Positions 8,202 through 16,889 of a DNA stretch of 64,000 bases are shown piece after piece; position 1 is the first letter of the stretch, and each line of letters begins with the position of its first letter. The translations under genes and the position numbers were made by a program. The notes under the pieces are model-generated. The model did not search any database, had not been told where the DNA came from, and worked only from the letters and a program-made list of their open reading frames with translations. The DNA is from Natronomonas halophila (GTDB lineage: Archaea > Halobacteriota > Halobacteria > Halobacteriales > Haloarculaceae): NCBI RefSeq assembly GCF_013391085.1, contig NZ_CP058334.1:1364001-1428000 (forward strand), written 5' to 3'.

Positions 8202-8975
8202 GTGCGCGTCGATTACCACACCCACTCGACGTATTCGGACGGCCGCTTTATGTGGTCGATGTGCCGGGCCGCCGAGGAGGCCGACCTGAACGCCCTCGGC
8301 TTTGCCGACCACTGTAACGTCTCGCCGCGCGACCAGCAGCACCGCGCCAAGACGGCACTGGGATTCAATCTCGATATCACCTACGAGCGCCGCCGCGAGG
8401 CCATCGAAACGATGAACGAGCGGTTCGACCTGACTGTCCACGACGGCGTCGAGATGGATTTCGACTCCCGCGACATCGACGTCATCGCCGACTTCCTCGA
8501 TGAGGCCGACTTCGAGTACGCCATCGGCAGCGTCCACCACCTCGACGGGACGAACGTCCACGTCGAACCCTACTTCGCGAAGAAAAGCGACGACGAGAAG
8601 GCCACCCTCGTCGACGAGTTCTACGGCGAAGCCGTCGCCCTCATCGAGTCGGAACTGTTCGATATCGCCGCCCACGTCGACCTCGTGGAACGCAACCCCG
8701 CCCTCCGGGATTTCGCGACCGAGGATCACTTCCACCGTGTCGCCGAGGCCGCCGAGAGTTCCCGCACCCTGCTGGAGATAAACGCCGGGCGCGTCCTCGA
8801 CGAGTACGGCGAGTTCCATCCTGCCCCCGACTTCATGGACATTCTCGACAGCTACGACCTTGAATTCGTTCTCGGGACCGACAGCCACACGCCGGAGGAG
8901 ATTCCCGAACGCGTCGAGGAACTGGAGAAGTTCGCGGCCGCACACAGCCTCGAAACGACGGAACTGAACCTGTAA
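8202..8975 (+). CDS. PHP-domain phosphoesterase, histidinol-phosphatase-like
   Basis: 257-residue metal-dependent phosphoesterase. Metal-binding PHP motifs are present in order: DYHTHSTYSDG at the extreme N-terminus, FADHCN, HDGVEMDF, SVHHLDG, AAHVDLVER and GTDSHTPEEI. The GTG at 8202 is chosen because the PHP fold starts there; an upstream in-frame ATG would overlap the divergent cobalamin-binding gene and add basic, non-homologous sequence. Histidinol-phosphate phosphatase (HisJ type) is a possible activity, but other PHP proteins look similar and no his genes are adjacent (hisE lies 22 kb away). Confidence 0.8.
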   Translation: MRVDYHTHSTYSDGRFMWSMCRAAEEADLNALGFADHCNVSPRDQQHRAKTALGFNLDITYERRREAIETMNERFDLTVHDGVEMDFDSRDIDVIADFLDEADFEYAIGSVHHLDGTNVHVEPYFAKKSDDEKATLVDEFYGEAVALIESELFDIAAHVDLVERNPALRDFATEDHFHRVAEAAESSRTLLEINAGRVLDEYGEFHPAPDFMDILDSYDLEFVLGTDSHTPEEIPERVEELEKFAAAHSLETTELNL

Positions 8976-9057
8976 CGCCCGACACGGCGACTGGCGGAGG
9001 TTCAATCGCCGTTTGACTTTTGCAGGCGTTTATTTCCGGCCGCTACGAGGCATCGAC

Positions 9058-9483
9058 ATGAACCGACGGGCGTTTCTCACGACGGTGGGAAGCGGGAGTC
9101 TCGCGTTGACCGCCGGGTGTTCGTCCCTCCTGGAAGACCCGGGGGCGTTCCACTTCGGCATCACCAACTGGCGGGAACGGACGTATACGGCCGACCTCAC
9201 GCTTCACAAGAACGCCGAGGAGACGCTTATCGACGGCCGGTTCGACATCGCCGCGAACGGGCCCGACCGCGACGACCCACCCGGCGTGTATCTGGAAAGC
9301 GTGACGCAGGTGAAAAACGGGGACGTCATCGACGCCCGAGTGCGTCTCGACGGCGAGGAGTACCGCGGGAGCTACGAGGTGACCTGCAACCGACGCGAGG
9401 GCTCCGAGAACAACTTCTTCTTATATATCCACTCACCGGGGGGCGGTGATATCGAGTTCGGCGGCAGTGAGTGTGGAGTGTAG
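9058..9483 (+). CDS. Small Tat-type lipoprotein, function unknown
   Basis: 141 residues. The start at 9058 gives an N-terminus MNRRAFLTTVGSGS with twin arginines and a lipobox LTAGC at residues 18-22, so the mature protein would begin at Cys21 and be anchored outside the cell. The remainder is a single small beta-rich domain (IDGRFDIAANG, YRGSYEVTCNR, IEFGGSECGV) without a family I recognise. Similar short lipoproteins are common orphans in haloarchaea. Confidence 0.75.
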   Translation: MNRRAFLTTVGSGSLALTAGCSSLLEDPGAFHFGITNWRERTYTADLTLHKNAEETLIDGRFDIAANGPDRDDPPGVYLESVTQVKNGDVIDARVRLDGEEYRGSYEVTCNRREGSENNFFLYIHSPGGGDIEFGGSECGV

Positions 9484-9547
9484 CCAACGATTTAAAGAGA
9501 GAACGACCGGCGGGTTTCGCGGTTACGAAGCATAAACGGTCAAAGCG

Positions 9548-9705
9548 TCCGCCGAGCGGGGAGTTCAAAGAACACCCCCGAGGCGGTTCTCCGCGCCGAC
9601 CGGAGGGGAGGCGCGGGACCGAGGCCTGACCGTAGGGAAGGTCGAAGTGTCTTTTTCATCGAATTTTTTGCCGGCGAGCCGAAGGCTCGCCGTGCAAAAA
9701 GTTCG
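9548..9705 (-). repeat. Family B intergenic element, copy 1 (minus orientation)
   Basis: Read on the minus strand, this begins CGAACTTTTTGC two bases after the amzA stop codon. It then has a hairpin (GGCGAGCC/GGCTCGCC) and GCAAAAAATTCG, pairing with the start. Next come ATGAAAAAGACAC, a stem containing TTCCCTACGGTC, GCGGAGAACCGCCTCGGGGG, and the end CTCGGCGGA. The same ordered blocks occur on the plus strand at 41325-41530 directly after engB. No convincing protein is encoded. Confidence 0.75.
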
Positions 9706-9707
9706 TT

Positions 9708-10229
9708 CTAGAGAACGAGCCGCTGACAGCTCCCACAGAGGTTCTCCTCTTTGACGTCCACTTCGCGGACGGTCGGCGAGAAGTTCATGACACACCGGGA
9801 GTTGTCGCAGTGTTCGAGGCCGAGGGTGTGGCCGATTTCGTGGACGACCTCCTTGCGGACGCGGTCCGAGAAGATGTCGCTGGCCGACTTGTTCGAGAAG
9901 CCGCCGTCCGAGGAGGTCTGCAGGCGATACGTCGAGATGACCGACCCGTTGCCGGAGAGGTAGGCCAGCCCGAAGACGTAGTTGCGTCGCCGGTAGTAGA
10001 GGTCGTTGTCGGTGATGGCGATGTTCTTCTCGCCGCTTCCGACGCGGCCGGCGAGTTCGATGAACTCCTCTGCGCGGTACTGTTCTCGTGCCGGGTCGTA
10101 GGCGCCGTCGGGGATGGGTCGCCCGTCGTGGATGGTGACGTCACACTCGTAGACGGACCGAAGGGCGCTGGAAGCCTCCCGCTTGACGACGGCGGGGATG
10201 TCGCCGACCGGCACGATGTCGACGTGCAT
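9708..10229 (-). CDS. amzA: Archaemetzincin, zinc metalloprotease
   Basis: 173-residue metzincin-type peptidase. The zinc motif HEIGHTLGLEH lies at 130-140, followed by the archaemetzincin cysteines C141, C146, C165 and C168 (second zinc site, CGSC) and the VMNFS Met-turn. Length and motif order match archaeal AmzA proteins; the physiological substrate is unknown. A TATA-like GTTTATGAA lies about 26 bases upstream of the ATG, so it is probably leaderless. It diverges from the UPF0146 gene with 39 bases between starts. A family B element follows immediately after its stop codon. Confidence 0.92.
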   Translation of the reverse strand: MHVDIVPVGDIPAVVKREASSALRSVYECDVTIHDGRPIPDGAYDPAREQYRAEEFIELAGRVGSGEKNIAITDNDLYYRRRNYVFGLAYLSGNGSVISTYRLQTSSDGGFSNKSASDIFSDRVRKEVVHEIGHTLGLEHCDNSRCVMNFSPTVREVDVKEENLCGSCQRLVL

Positions 10230-10268
10230 GGGAAAACGTTAGATACCGCTGTTCATAAACATCCCGAC

Positions 10269-10658
10269 GTGAACACCGAGTCGAACGCGGGACTCGTCGA
10301 CCGGCTAGCCCGGTACGACGAGGTGGTCGAAGTCGGCGTGGGGAACCGCCCGAGCGTTGCGGCCGGACTGGCCGAACGCGGGTGTTCGGTCACCGCGACC
10401 GACATCTACGACCGGGAATCCCCCGAGGGCGTTCGGTTCGTCCGGGATGACGTGACCGACCCCGCCGGGAGCCTCTACCGCGGTGCCGACGCGGTGTACG
10501 CGCTGAACTGTCCGCCCGAACTCCAGCGGCCGCTCGTGGAGGCCGCGCGCGGGGCGGACGCGGACTGTCTCTTTACGACGCTGGGTGGGGACCCCGCCGT
10601 GGTCGAAGCGACACCCGAGACGGTGGGCAATCAGACCGTATTCCGAGCCAAACCATGA
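10269..10658 (+). CDS. UPF0146 family protein
   Basis: 129 residues from the GTG at 10269. The protein has a Rossmann-like start ([20 protein letters not shown], then [10 protein letters not shown]) and [18 protein letters not shown]. These features fit the UPF0146 family, whose fold resembles a truncated methyltransferase and whose function is unknown. Upstream in-frame ATGs lie inside the divergent amzA gene and are rejected. The stop overlaps the start of the HAD gene (ATGA), so the two are translationally coupled. Confidence 0.75.
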   Translation: MNTESNAGLVDRLARYDEVVEVGVGNRPSVAAGLAERGCSVTATDIYDRESPEGVRFVRDDVTDPAGSLYRGADAVYALNCPPELQRPLVEAARGADADCLFTTLGGDPAVVEATPETVGNQTVFRAKP

Positions 10659-11524
10659 ACGTAGACGCGGTGATTCTCGATATCGACGGCGTACTGGTCG
10701 ACGTGGAAGACTCCTATCGGCGAGCTATCGTGGAGTCCATCGAACACGTCTACGGCGATACCATCGACAAGGACGACATCCAACTGTTCAAGAACGCCGG
10801 CGGGTTCAACGACGACTGGGAGTTGACCTACGCAGCGGCGCTGTACGTCCTCGCGCGCCGGGAGAAACCCCGCCTGAGCATCGAGACGTACGCGGGCCTC
10901 ATTACGGCCTCCGGCGGCGGTCTCGAAGCCGCACGGACGGCCATCGCCGACGAACTCGACCCCGCTGGACGCGAAAAAATCCTCAACGAGTGGGACCGCG
11001 AGCGCCTCCGTGACGTCTTCCAGCAACTCTACCTCGGGGCCGACCTCTATCGCGAACTCGAGGGCGGCGACCCGGACCTCGACACGGAGGGGTTCATCAA
11101 CGACGAACCCGTCCTGCTGTCGCCGGAGACGCGGGAGGCCCTGAAAGCGTGGCCCATCGGCGTCATCACCGGCCGGCCCGCCGACGAAGCCGATATCGCC
11201 CTCGAACGGGTCGGCCTCGATATCGCCGACGAACATCGCTTCACGATGGACGACTGGGAGGAGGGCAAACCCCATCCCCACGCCCTGCTTGACCTCGCCG
11301 ATACCTTCGATGCCGACCGACTGGCCTTCGTCGGCGACACGCTGGACGACATCCACACGGCGACCAACGCCGCCGAGGCCGACCCCGACCGCGAATACTA
11401 CGGTGTCGGGGTCCTGACCGGCGGCCTCACCGGCGATAAGGGCCGCCGGAAGTACCGCGAGGCCGGGGCCGACGTCATCATCGACAGTGTCAACGACCTG
11501 CCGGACCTGCTCGATAGCCAATGA
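10655..11524 (+). CDS. HAD superfamily phosphatase (TIGR01548-like)
   Basis: 289-residue haloacid dehalogenase family hydrolase. Motif I is [16 protein letters not shown] with nucleophile Asp9 and Asp11; motif II is VITGRPAD; motif III/IV are GKPHPHALL and FVGDTLDD. A helical cap lies between about residues 25 and 155. It looks like the haloarchaeal subfamily IA group of unknown substrate. The gene is coupled by ATGA overlaps both to UPF0146 upstream and to a small membrane protein downstream, forming a three-gene unit. Confidence 0.82.
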   Translation: MNVDAVILDIDGVLVDVEDSYRRAIVESIEHVYGDTIDKDDIQLFKNAGGFNDDWELTYAAALYVLARREKPRLSIETYAGLITASGGGLEAARTAIADELDPAGREKILNEWDRERLRDVFQQLYLGADLYRELEGGDPDLDTEGFINDEPVLLSPETREALKAWPIGVITGRPADEADIALERVGLDIADEHRFTMDDWEEGKPHPHALLDLADTFDADRLAFVGDTLDDIHTATNAAEADPDREYYGVGVLTGGLTGDKGRRKYREAGADVIIDSVNDLPDLLDSQ

Positions 11525-11718
11525 GCCTCGAACGAACCCTCGTGTGGGCGGCCGCCGTGGCCTGCTGTGTTGGCTCCGTTCTCGTCTACGGCGGCGTTGC
11601 GCGGCCGGACTCGACGGTCGCTCTCCTCGCGCTCGGCGCACTCGCTGCCCTGCCGCTTGCCGTCGTTTTCGGCCGCTTCTTGCTGTCGTTCCGACCCGTA
11701 GAACGCGGCTGGCGTTAG
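11521..11718 (+). CDS. Small two-helix membrane protein
   Basis: 65 residues, almost entirely two hydrophobic helices (about 8-26 and 33-55) joined by a short GGVARPDS loop, ending in a basic tail. Its ATG overlaps the HAD stop (ATGA), which supports it as a real coupled gene. Its stop overlaps the stop of the convergent downstream gene by four bases. Function unknown. Confidence 0.65.
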   Translation: MSLERTLVWAAAVACCVGSVLVYGGVARPDSTVALLALGALAALPLAVVFGRFLLSFRPVERGWR

Positions 11719-12179
11719 AAGAAGAGGTCGGGGTCCTCGTGGGTGAAGGTCACCCGGCTATCGTCCGAAAGCGGGCGGACGTGGGTGTACATGACGCCAG
11801 CATCGGTCGCGCGTTCTTCCAGCGAGTCGGATTCGGCGATATCGAGGAACGCCGGGACCACGACCGCCACGTCCTCGCCGTCGGCGTCGGTGCCCTCGAC
11901 GACGACGATGAAAAAGCGGGCGCCGCCCTCCTCGTTGCGGTAGACGTGGGAGGTGTCGAAGGTGGCCTCGTCGACGAGCGATTCCAGCGCCTCGAACTCG
12001 TCGCCGGGTGCCAGCACGTCCAGACCGAACGGAACCTCGGTCAGCGGCGTCACGTCGCCGGTGTGTATCAACAGCGTCCGACAGCCCTGCTCGTTGTATT
12101 CGGCGGCGGTCGCCTCGGCGTCGTCCATCAGTTCCTGCCAGCGCTCGGAAACGACCGGCGGCGGAGTGTTCGGGTTCAT
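11715..12179 (-). CDS. Conserved haloarchaeal protein of unknown function
   Basis: 154 residues, acidic and soluble with no signal peptide. Recognisable segments are a helical N-terminus (RWQELMDDAEATAAEY), LLIHTGDVTPL, RFFIVVVEGTD and VVVPAFLDIAESDSLEERA, suggesting an alternating alpha/beta fold. I do not recognise a named family with confidence. It is convergent with the HAD operon and lies upstream, in the same direction, of the Dpp operon's 3' end without being part of it. Confidence 0.65.
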   Translation of the reverse strand: MNPNTPPPVVSERWQELMDDAEATAAEYNEQGCRTLLIHTGDVTPLTEVPFGLDVLAPGDEFEALESLVDEATFDTSHVYRNEEGGARFFIVVVEGTDADGEDVAVVVPAFLDIAESDSLEERATDAGVMYTHVRPLSDDSRVTFTHEDPDLFF

Positions 12180-12227
12180 ATCGGGTAGCGGGCACCGAAC
12201 GGCAAAAACACCCGGGTCACCGGGCGG

Positions 12228-13571
12228 TCACTCCCGGGTTTCGACCCGGTCGACGTCGGCGGGGGCGACGTCCGCCGGGAGGCCGTTGAGGTGACAGGCC
12301 GCCCGCTCGCCGTCGGGCGCGTGGGTCTCACAGACGCTCCGATAGCGGTCCGCGAGGCGGTCGGCGGCCGCCTCCCAGTCGCCGTCGGCAAGCGACTCGA
12401 AGGCGGCATCGAGGTGTTCGCGCTCGGCATCGGGCGGGTCGATATCGTCGGGAAGCAGGCGGTCGGCCAGCGCCGACGCGACCACCTCGCTGTCGTCGCC
12501 GTCGGCCTCCGCTCGAACCCCTTCGAGGTTGATATCCCGGCTTTCGATGCGCCCGCGGACGTCCATCACGGCACGGAACGCTCGCTGTGAGAGGTCGACG
12601 TCGGCCGGCGGGATGACCTTCGGACACCGGGTGCGGAACCGACACCCGGAAGGCGGATTTCGAGGGGAGGGAACGTCGCCCGATAGCGGGTCGACGTCCC
12701 GCTGTTGTTCCTCGGTGGATGCGCGAGGGACGCTCTCCAGCAGGGCCTCGGTGTAGGGATGCTGTGGGTCCGAGAACAGTTCGTCGGTGTCGGCCAGTTC
12801 GACGATTTCGCCGAGATACATCACCGCGACCCGGTCGCAGATGTGCCGGATGACAGAAAGGTCGTGGCTGATGAAGAGGTAGGTGAGGTCGAACTCCTCC
12901 TGAAGGTCCGCAAGCAAGTTGAGGACCTGCGCCTGCACGCTCACGTCGAGGGCGCTTGTGGGTTCGTCCAGCACGAGGAACTCGGGGTCCAGCGCCAGCG
13001 CCCGCGCGATGCCGATGCGCTGGCGCTGGCCGCCGGAGAACTCGTTGGGATAGCGGTCCAGTTGGTCCGCCGAGAGGCCGACCCGCTCCATCAGGTGTTC
13101 GACCCGCTCGCGGCGCAACTCCTCGTCGGAGCGGCCCTGCCGGTCGACGTCGCTGTCGGGCCAGGGCCACTCGTGGATGTCCAGTGGCTGACGGATGGAT
13201 TCGAGGACGGTCATCCGCGGGTCGAGACTGGAGAAGGGGTCCTGGAAGACCACGCCGGTTCGACGACGGAAGGCAAAGAGGTCCTCGGCGTCGACGATGT
13301 TCCGGCCATCGTATTCGACGACGCCGTCGGTGGGGTCGAGCAACTGGAGAATCGTCTCGCCCGTCGTCGATTTCCCACAGCCGGATTCGCCGACCAGTCC
13401 CAGCGTCTCGCCCTCGTGAATGTCGAAACTGATGCCGTCGACGGCCCGAACGGGATCGGTCGTCTCCCCGAACAGTCGGTCGAGCAGCGAGTTCCCCATA
13501 TCGAAGTGCTTCTCGAGGTTGCGGACCCGAAGCAGGGGGTCGCTGCGCGGGGTGGTTCGGTCGCTACTCAT
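12228..13571 (-). CDS. dppF: Dipeptide/oligopeptide ABC transporter ATP-binding protein (DppF-like)
   Basis: 447-residue ATPase energising import of peptides or related solutes. Walker A GESGCGKST at 61-69, signature FSGGQRQRIGIARAL, Walker B LVLDEPTSALDVS. The C-terminal oligopeptide-transporter region has the usual GCRFRTRCPKV cysteines. It is then interrupted by about 100 acidic residues before CETHAPDGERAACH, where most family members place the last cysteine much closer, so the tail is longer than usual (family norm about 320-350). The start overlaps the dppD stop by eight bases. Last gene of the five-gene operon. Confidence 0.9.
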   Translation of the reverse strand: MSSDRTTPRSDPLLRVRNLEKHFDMGNSLLDRLFGETTDPVRAVDGISFDIHEGETLGLVGESGCGKSTTGETILQLLDPTDGVVEYDGRNIVDAEDLFAFRRRTGVVFQDPFSSLDPRMTVLESIRQPLDIHEWPWPDSDVDRQGRSDEELRRERVEHLMERVGLSADQLDRYPNEFSGGQRQRIGIARALALDPEFLVLDEPTSALDVSVQAQVLNLLADLQEEFDLTYLFISHDLSVIRHICDRVAVMYLGEIVELADTDELFSDPQHPYTEALLESVPRASTEEQQRDVDPLSGDVPSPRNPPSGCRFRTRCPKVIPPADVDLSQRAFRAVMDVRGRIESRDINLEGVRAEADGDDSEVVASALADRLLPDDIDPPDAEREHLDAAFESLADGDWEAAADRLADRYRSVCETHAPDGERAACHLNGLPADVAPADVDRVETRE

Positions 13572-14727
13572 CGAAGTATCCCTCCGGAAGCGCGTCGGCC
13601 TCGCTGTAGTCTTTCTCCGCGAGATAGCACATCGTGGTGTGGCCCTCCTCGACGTCGAATTCGGGTGGTTTCTCCAGACACTCCTCCATCGCCTTCGGAC
13701 AGCGGTCAGCGAAGTAACAGCGGTTTTCCATCTCCTCGTCGACGAGGCTTGGGACGTTCCCCGAAATCGGGTTCAGCCGCGTCGCCGCGCCGTCGAGGTC
13801 GGGGATCGACCCGAGCAGGCCCTCGGTGTAGGGGTGGACCGACTCGTCGAAGACGTCTTCGAGGGTGCCCCGCTCGACGAGTTCGCCGGCGTACATCACG
13901 CCGACGCGGTCGCACATCCGGGCGATGACGCCGAGGTTGTGCGTAATCAGGACCGTCGTCATCCCCGTCTCCTCCTGGAGGTCGTCCAGCAGGTCCAGCA
14001 CCTGCGCCTGAATCGTCACGTCCAGCGCCGTCGTGGGTTCGTCGGCGATGAGCACCGACGGTTCGCCGGCCAGTGCCTGTGCAATCATCGCCCGCTGGAG
14101 CATCCCGCCGGAGAACTGGTGTGGGTACTCGTCGGCCCGTTCGGCGGGGTCGGGAATGCCGACCATCTCCAGCAGTTCGACCGCGCGAGCGTGGGCCTCC
14201 TCGCTGACGTAATCCCGAGAGGGGAGTACGCTGTCGGCGAGGAACTTCGCCAGACCGTAGCCCTGCGTCCGCGAGCGGGTCGACCGCGGGTTCGCCGTCG
14301 CCCGACGCTGGACCTCGACGGCCTCGGAAATCTGCTCGCCGACGGTAAGCGAGGGGTTGAAACTGCTCATCGGGTCCTGGAAGATGGTCGAGAACTCGGT
14401 GCCACGGAGCGCGCGCCGCTCCGCATCGCCGAGTTCCCGGAGATCGACCATCTCGCCGTCGACCGCTTCCGGCGTCTCGTCGGCCACGCGGTCGGCGATA
14501 TCGGGCGACCGGAACCACACCGCGCCGTCGGTGATGCGGCCCGGCGACTCGACGAGGTCGATTATCGACAGCGCCGTCACCGACTTGCCCGACCCGGACT
14601 CGCCGACGATGCCGAACACCTCGCCTTCCTCGACGTCGAAGGAAACCGATTCGACGGCGTTTATCTGGCCCTCCTCGGTGAAGAATCGGGTCGAGAGGTC
14701 CTCGATTCGGAGTTTCGGCCCGGCCAT
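13564..14727 (-). CDS. dppD: Dipeptide/oligopeptide ABC transporter ATP-binding protein (DppD-like)
   Basis: 387-residue ATPase partner of DppF. Walker A GESGSGKSV, signature FSGGMLQRAMIAQAL, Walker B VLIADEPTTALDVT, and the C-terminal NRCYFADRCPKAMEEC cysteine segment of the oligopeptide family. The insertion around residues 165-220 (RRATANPRSTRSRTQGYG) is longer than in bacterial DppD. The start at 14727 leaves one base after the dppC stop; an alternative ATG at 14739 would overlap dppC by eleven bases. Confidence 0.9.
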   Translation of the reverse strand: MAGPKLRIEDLSTRFFTEEGQINAVESVSFDVEEGEVFGIVGESGSGKSVTALSIIDLVESPGRITDGAVWFRSPDIADRVADETPEAVDGEMVDLRELGDAERRALRGTEFSTIFQDPMSSFNPSLTVGEQISEAVEVQRRATANPRSTRSRTQGYGLAKFLADSVLPSRDYVSEEAHARAVELLEMVGIPDPAERADEYPHQFSGGMLQRAMIAQALAGEPSVLIADEPTTALDVTIQAQVLDLLDDLQEETGMTTVLITHNLGVIARMCDRVGVMYAGELVERGTLEDVFDESVHPYTEGLLGSIPDLDGAATRLNPISGNVPSLVDEEMENRCYFADRCPKAMEECLEKPPEFDVEEGHTTMCYLAEKDYSEADALPEGYFDE

Positions 14728-14728
14728 C

Positions 14729-15787
14729 TCAGACACCACCCTCCCCTTCGATGGAGGGGTCCAAGGCGTCCCGCAGCCAGTCGCCGATGAGGTTCACGCC
14801 GATGACCGCCAGCACGATGGCGAGGCCGGGCATCGTGGCGATCCACCAGTAGGACCGCTGGTCGCTGCGGCCGTCGGCAATGTCGGCGCCCCACGTGAGG
14901 TCGGTCCCCGAGAACCCGAGGAAGGAAAGCGCCGACTCCAGCAGGATGATGGCGGCGACCTGAATCGTCGCCAGCACGATAATCGGCGTCAGCGAGTTCG
15001 GCAGGACGTGCTGTTTGAGGATGCGAAGGTGGCTCGCGCCGGAACTCGTTGCGGCCTTGATGTACTCCTCCGAGCGGATGCTCATGGCCTCGCCGCGGGC
15101 GACGCGGGCGAACCACACCCAGTTCACCAGGGCGACGACGAGGGTCACCGTCACGGGGAAGGTAAACTCCGCGGGCATATTCGCGACGTGGTCGGCCCGC
15201 GGTAGCAGGACGTTCGGCACGGCGTCGGAGCGGGCCGCATAGACGAAGGGGTCCGGTATCGTCGTAGTGTGGAACTCCGTCTCCCTGAAGACGCCGACCA
15301 GCGCGATAGCGAGCACGAGCGACGGGAACGCCAACATCACGTCGGCGCCGCGCATCAGCGTATCGTCGACGTTACCGCCGAAGTAGCCGGCCGCCAGCCC
15401 GTAGGGAACGCCGATGAGCGTCGCCAACAGGGCGCCGAGGATGCCGACGAGCATCGACACCCGGGCGCCGTACAGCAGTCGGGAGAAGATGTCCTGCCCG
15501 AGCGCATTCGTCCCGAGGGGGTACTCCGTCTGGGCCTCGATTTCGACCGTTTCGCTCCCGCTGGGCGTGACTCGCTCCTGGGTATAGGAGAAACCGAGCG
15601 GCGGCAACTCCGAGCGGTCCTCGCCACCGCCGGTCCCGATGTTGGTCGTGGTCGGGTTGTGCAGCGTCAGGAAGGGCGCGAACGTCGCGACGAGGAAGAT
15701 GACGAGGACGAGCGCGACGCCCAACTGGGCGAGCCGGCTGGTCTTGAACTCCCGTTTGAGGCTCCGACGGACGCGGTCAGACAACAT
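14729..15787 (-). CDS. dppC: Dipeptide/oligopeptide ABC transporter permease (DppC-like)
   Basis: 352-residue inner permease. A membrane helix near residues 20-40 (LAQLGVALVLVIFLVATFAPF) is followed by an extracytoplasmic loop and the binding-protein-dependent transport domain with IAATSSGAS-like EAA motif (EEYIKAATSSGASHLRILKQHVLPN). The start at 15787 overlaps the dppB stop by one base (TAATG); an earlier in-frame start would add basic non-homologous residues inside dppB. Partners: dppB upstream, dppD downstream. Confidence 0.9.
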   Translation of the reverse strand: MLSDRVRRSLKREFKTSRLAQLGVALVLVIFLVATFAPFLTLHNPTTTNIGTGGGEDRSELPPLGFSYTQERVTPSGSETVEIEAQTEYPLGTNALGQDIFSRLLYGARVSMLVGILGALLATLIGVPYGLAAGYFGGNVDDTLMRGADVMLAFPSLVLAIALVGVFRETEFHTTTIPDPFVYAARSDAVPNVLLPRADHVANMPAEFTFPVTVTLVVALVNWVWFARVARGEAMSIRSEEYIKAATSSGASHLRILKQHVLPNSLTPIIVLATIQVAAIILLESALSFLGFSGTDLTWGADIADGRSDQRSYWWIATMPGLAIVLAVIGVNLIGDWLRDALDPSIEGEGGV

Positions 15788-16776
15788 TAGTCGGCCACCA
15801 CCCGCGGGTCGAGATACGCATACAGCGCGTCGACGGCGATGTTGATGACCACGAAGCCGGCGCCGATGACGATGATAGTGCCCTGAATCGACGTCCAGTC
15901 GCGGTTGTTGATACTCGTGATGAGGAATCGGCCGAGGCCGGGCCACGCGAAGATGGATTCGGTGATGACCGCGCCACCGATGAGCGTCCCCAGTTGCAGG
16001 CCGAGTACCGTGATAATCGGGATGAGCGTGTTGCGGAGCACGTGTTTATACAGCGTGAGCGTCTCGGGCAGGCCCTTCGCCCGGCAGGCCTTCACGTAGG
16101 CCTTGTTTATCTCTTCGAGCATGCCGCTGCGGGTCAACCGCGTGATGAGCGCCGTGAAGTACGTTCCCAGCGTAATCGCCGGGAGGACCAGTTGGGCGGC
16201 CCAGCGGCCGAGTTCGGAGACCGACCCTTCGGTGACCAGCGCCGCCGCGGCCGTCGACAACGCCATCTGTCGGCCGGTCGTCGGCAGGAAATCCACGTGG
16301 ACGGCGACGAAGATGATGAGCATGACGCCGAGCCAGAAGTTCGGCGTCGAGATGCCGAACAGCGAGAACAGCGTCGCGCCGTAGTCGACGGGTTCGTGGC
16401 GGCGACGGGCGCTGATGACGCCGAGCGGGATGGCGATGACGATGGCGACGATAGTCGAGGCGACGGCGAGTTCGATGGTCGCCGGCAGGCGGGCGAGGAT
16501 GAGCGAACTCACCTCGCGGTTGATGGCCATCGACTGACCGAAGTCGCCGACCGCGAGGTCGGTGAGGTAGTCGTAATACTGGACGTAGAGCGGTTCGTCC
16601 AACCCGAGGTTCTCACGGAGACGGTCCCGAACCTCCTGGCCGGCGTCCGGCGGGACGAGGGCCGAGGTCGGGTCGCCCGGGGTCAGGAACCGCAGAAAGA
16701 ACACGACCGTAACGACGCCCCAGATGACGAGAATCCCCTGAAGGCATCGCTTGGCCAGGAACTTGGCGAACCCCAT
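15787..16776 (-). CDS. dppB: Dipeptide/oligopeptide ABC transporter permease (DppB-like)
   Basis: 329-residue permease with six predicted helices, starting MGFAKFLAKRCLQGILVIWG and carrying the family hallmark RFLTPGDP early, plus the EAA-type loop (NKAYVKACRAKGLPETLTLY) near residue 210. Length and order match DppB/OppB. It follows the binding-protein gene after 113 bases and overlaps dppC by one base. That larger gap is common in this operon type, where the binding protein is made in excess. Confidence 0.9.
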   Translation of the reverse strand: MGFAKFLAKRCLQGILVIWGVVTVVFFLRFLTPGDPTSALVPPDAGQEVRDRLRENLGLDEPLYVQYYDYLTDLAVGDFGQSMAINREVSSLILARLPATIELAVASTIVAIVIAIPLGVISARRRHEPVDYGATLFSLFGISTPNFWLGVMLIIFVAVHVDFLPTTGRQMALSTAAAALVTEGSVSELGRWAAQLVLPAITLGTYFTALITRLTRSGMLEEINKAYVKACRAKGLPETLTLYKHVLRNTLIPIITVLGLQLGTLIGGAVITESIFAWPGLGRFLITSINNRDWTSIQGTIIVIGAGFVVINIAVDALYAYLDPRVVAD

Positions 16777-16889
16777 ACTGTCGCAAGGCTTGCCGGGAGA
16801 CTATAAAAAACCGCCGCTCTGTGTCGAATTCGACTGATTAGTCAGGGACGAAAGCGTCGGCCCGAACGGGGGCCGTCCGCAGGGTGGCG

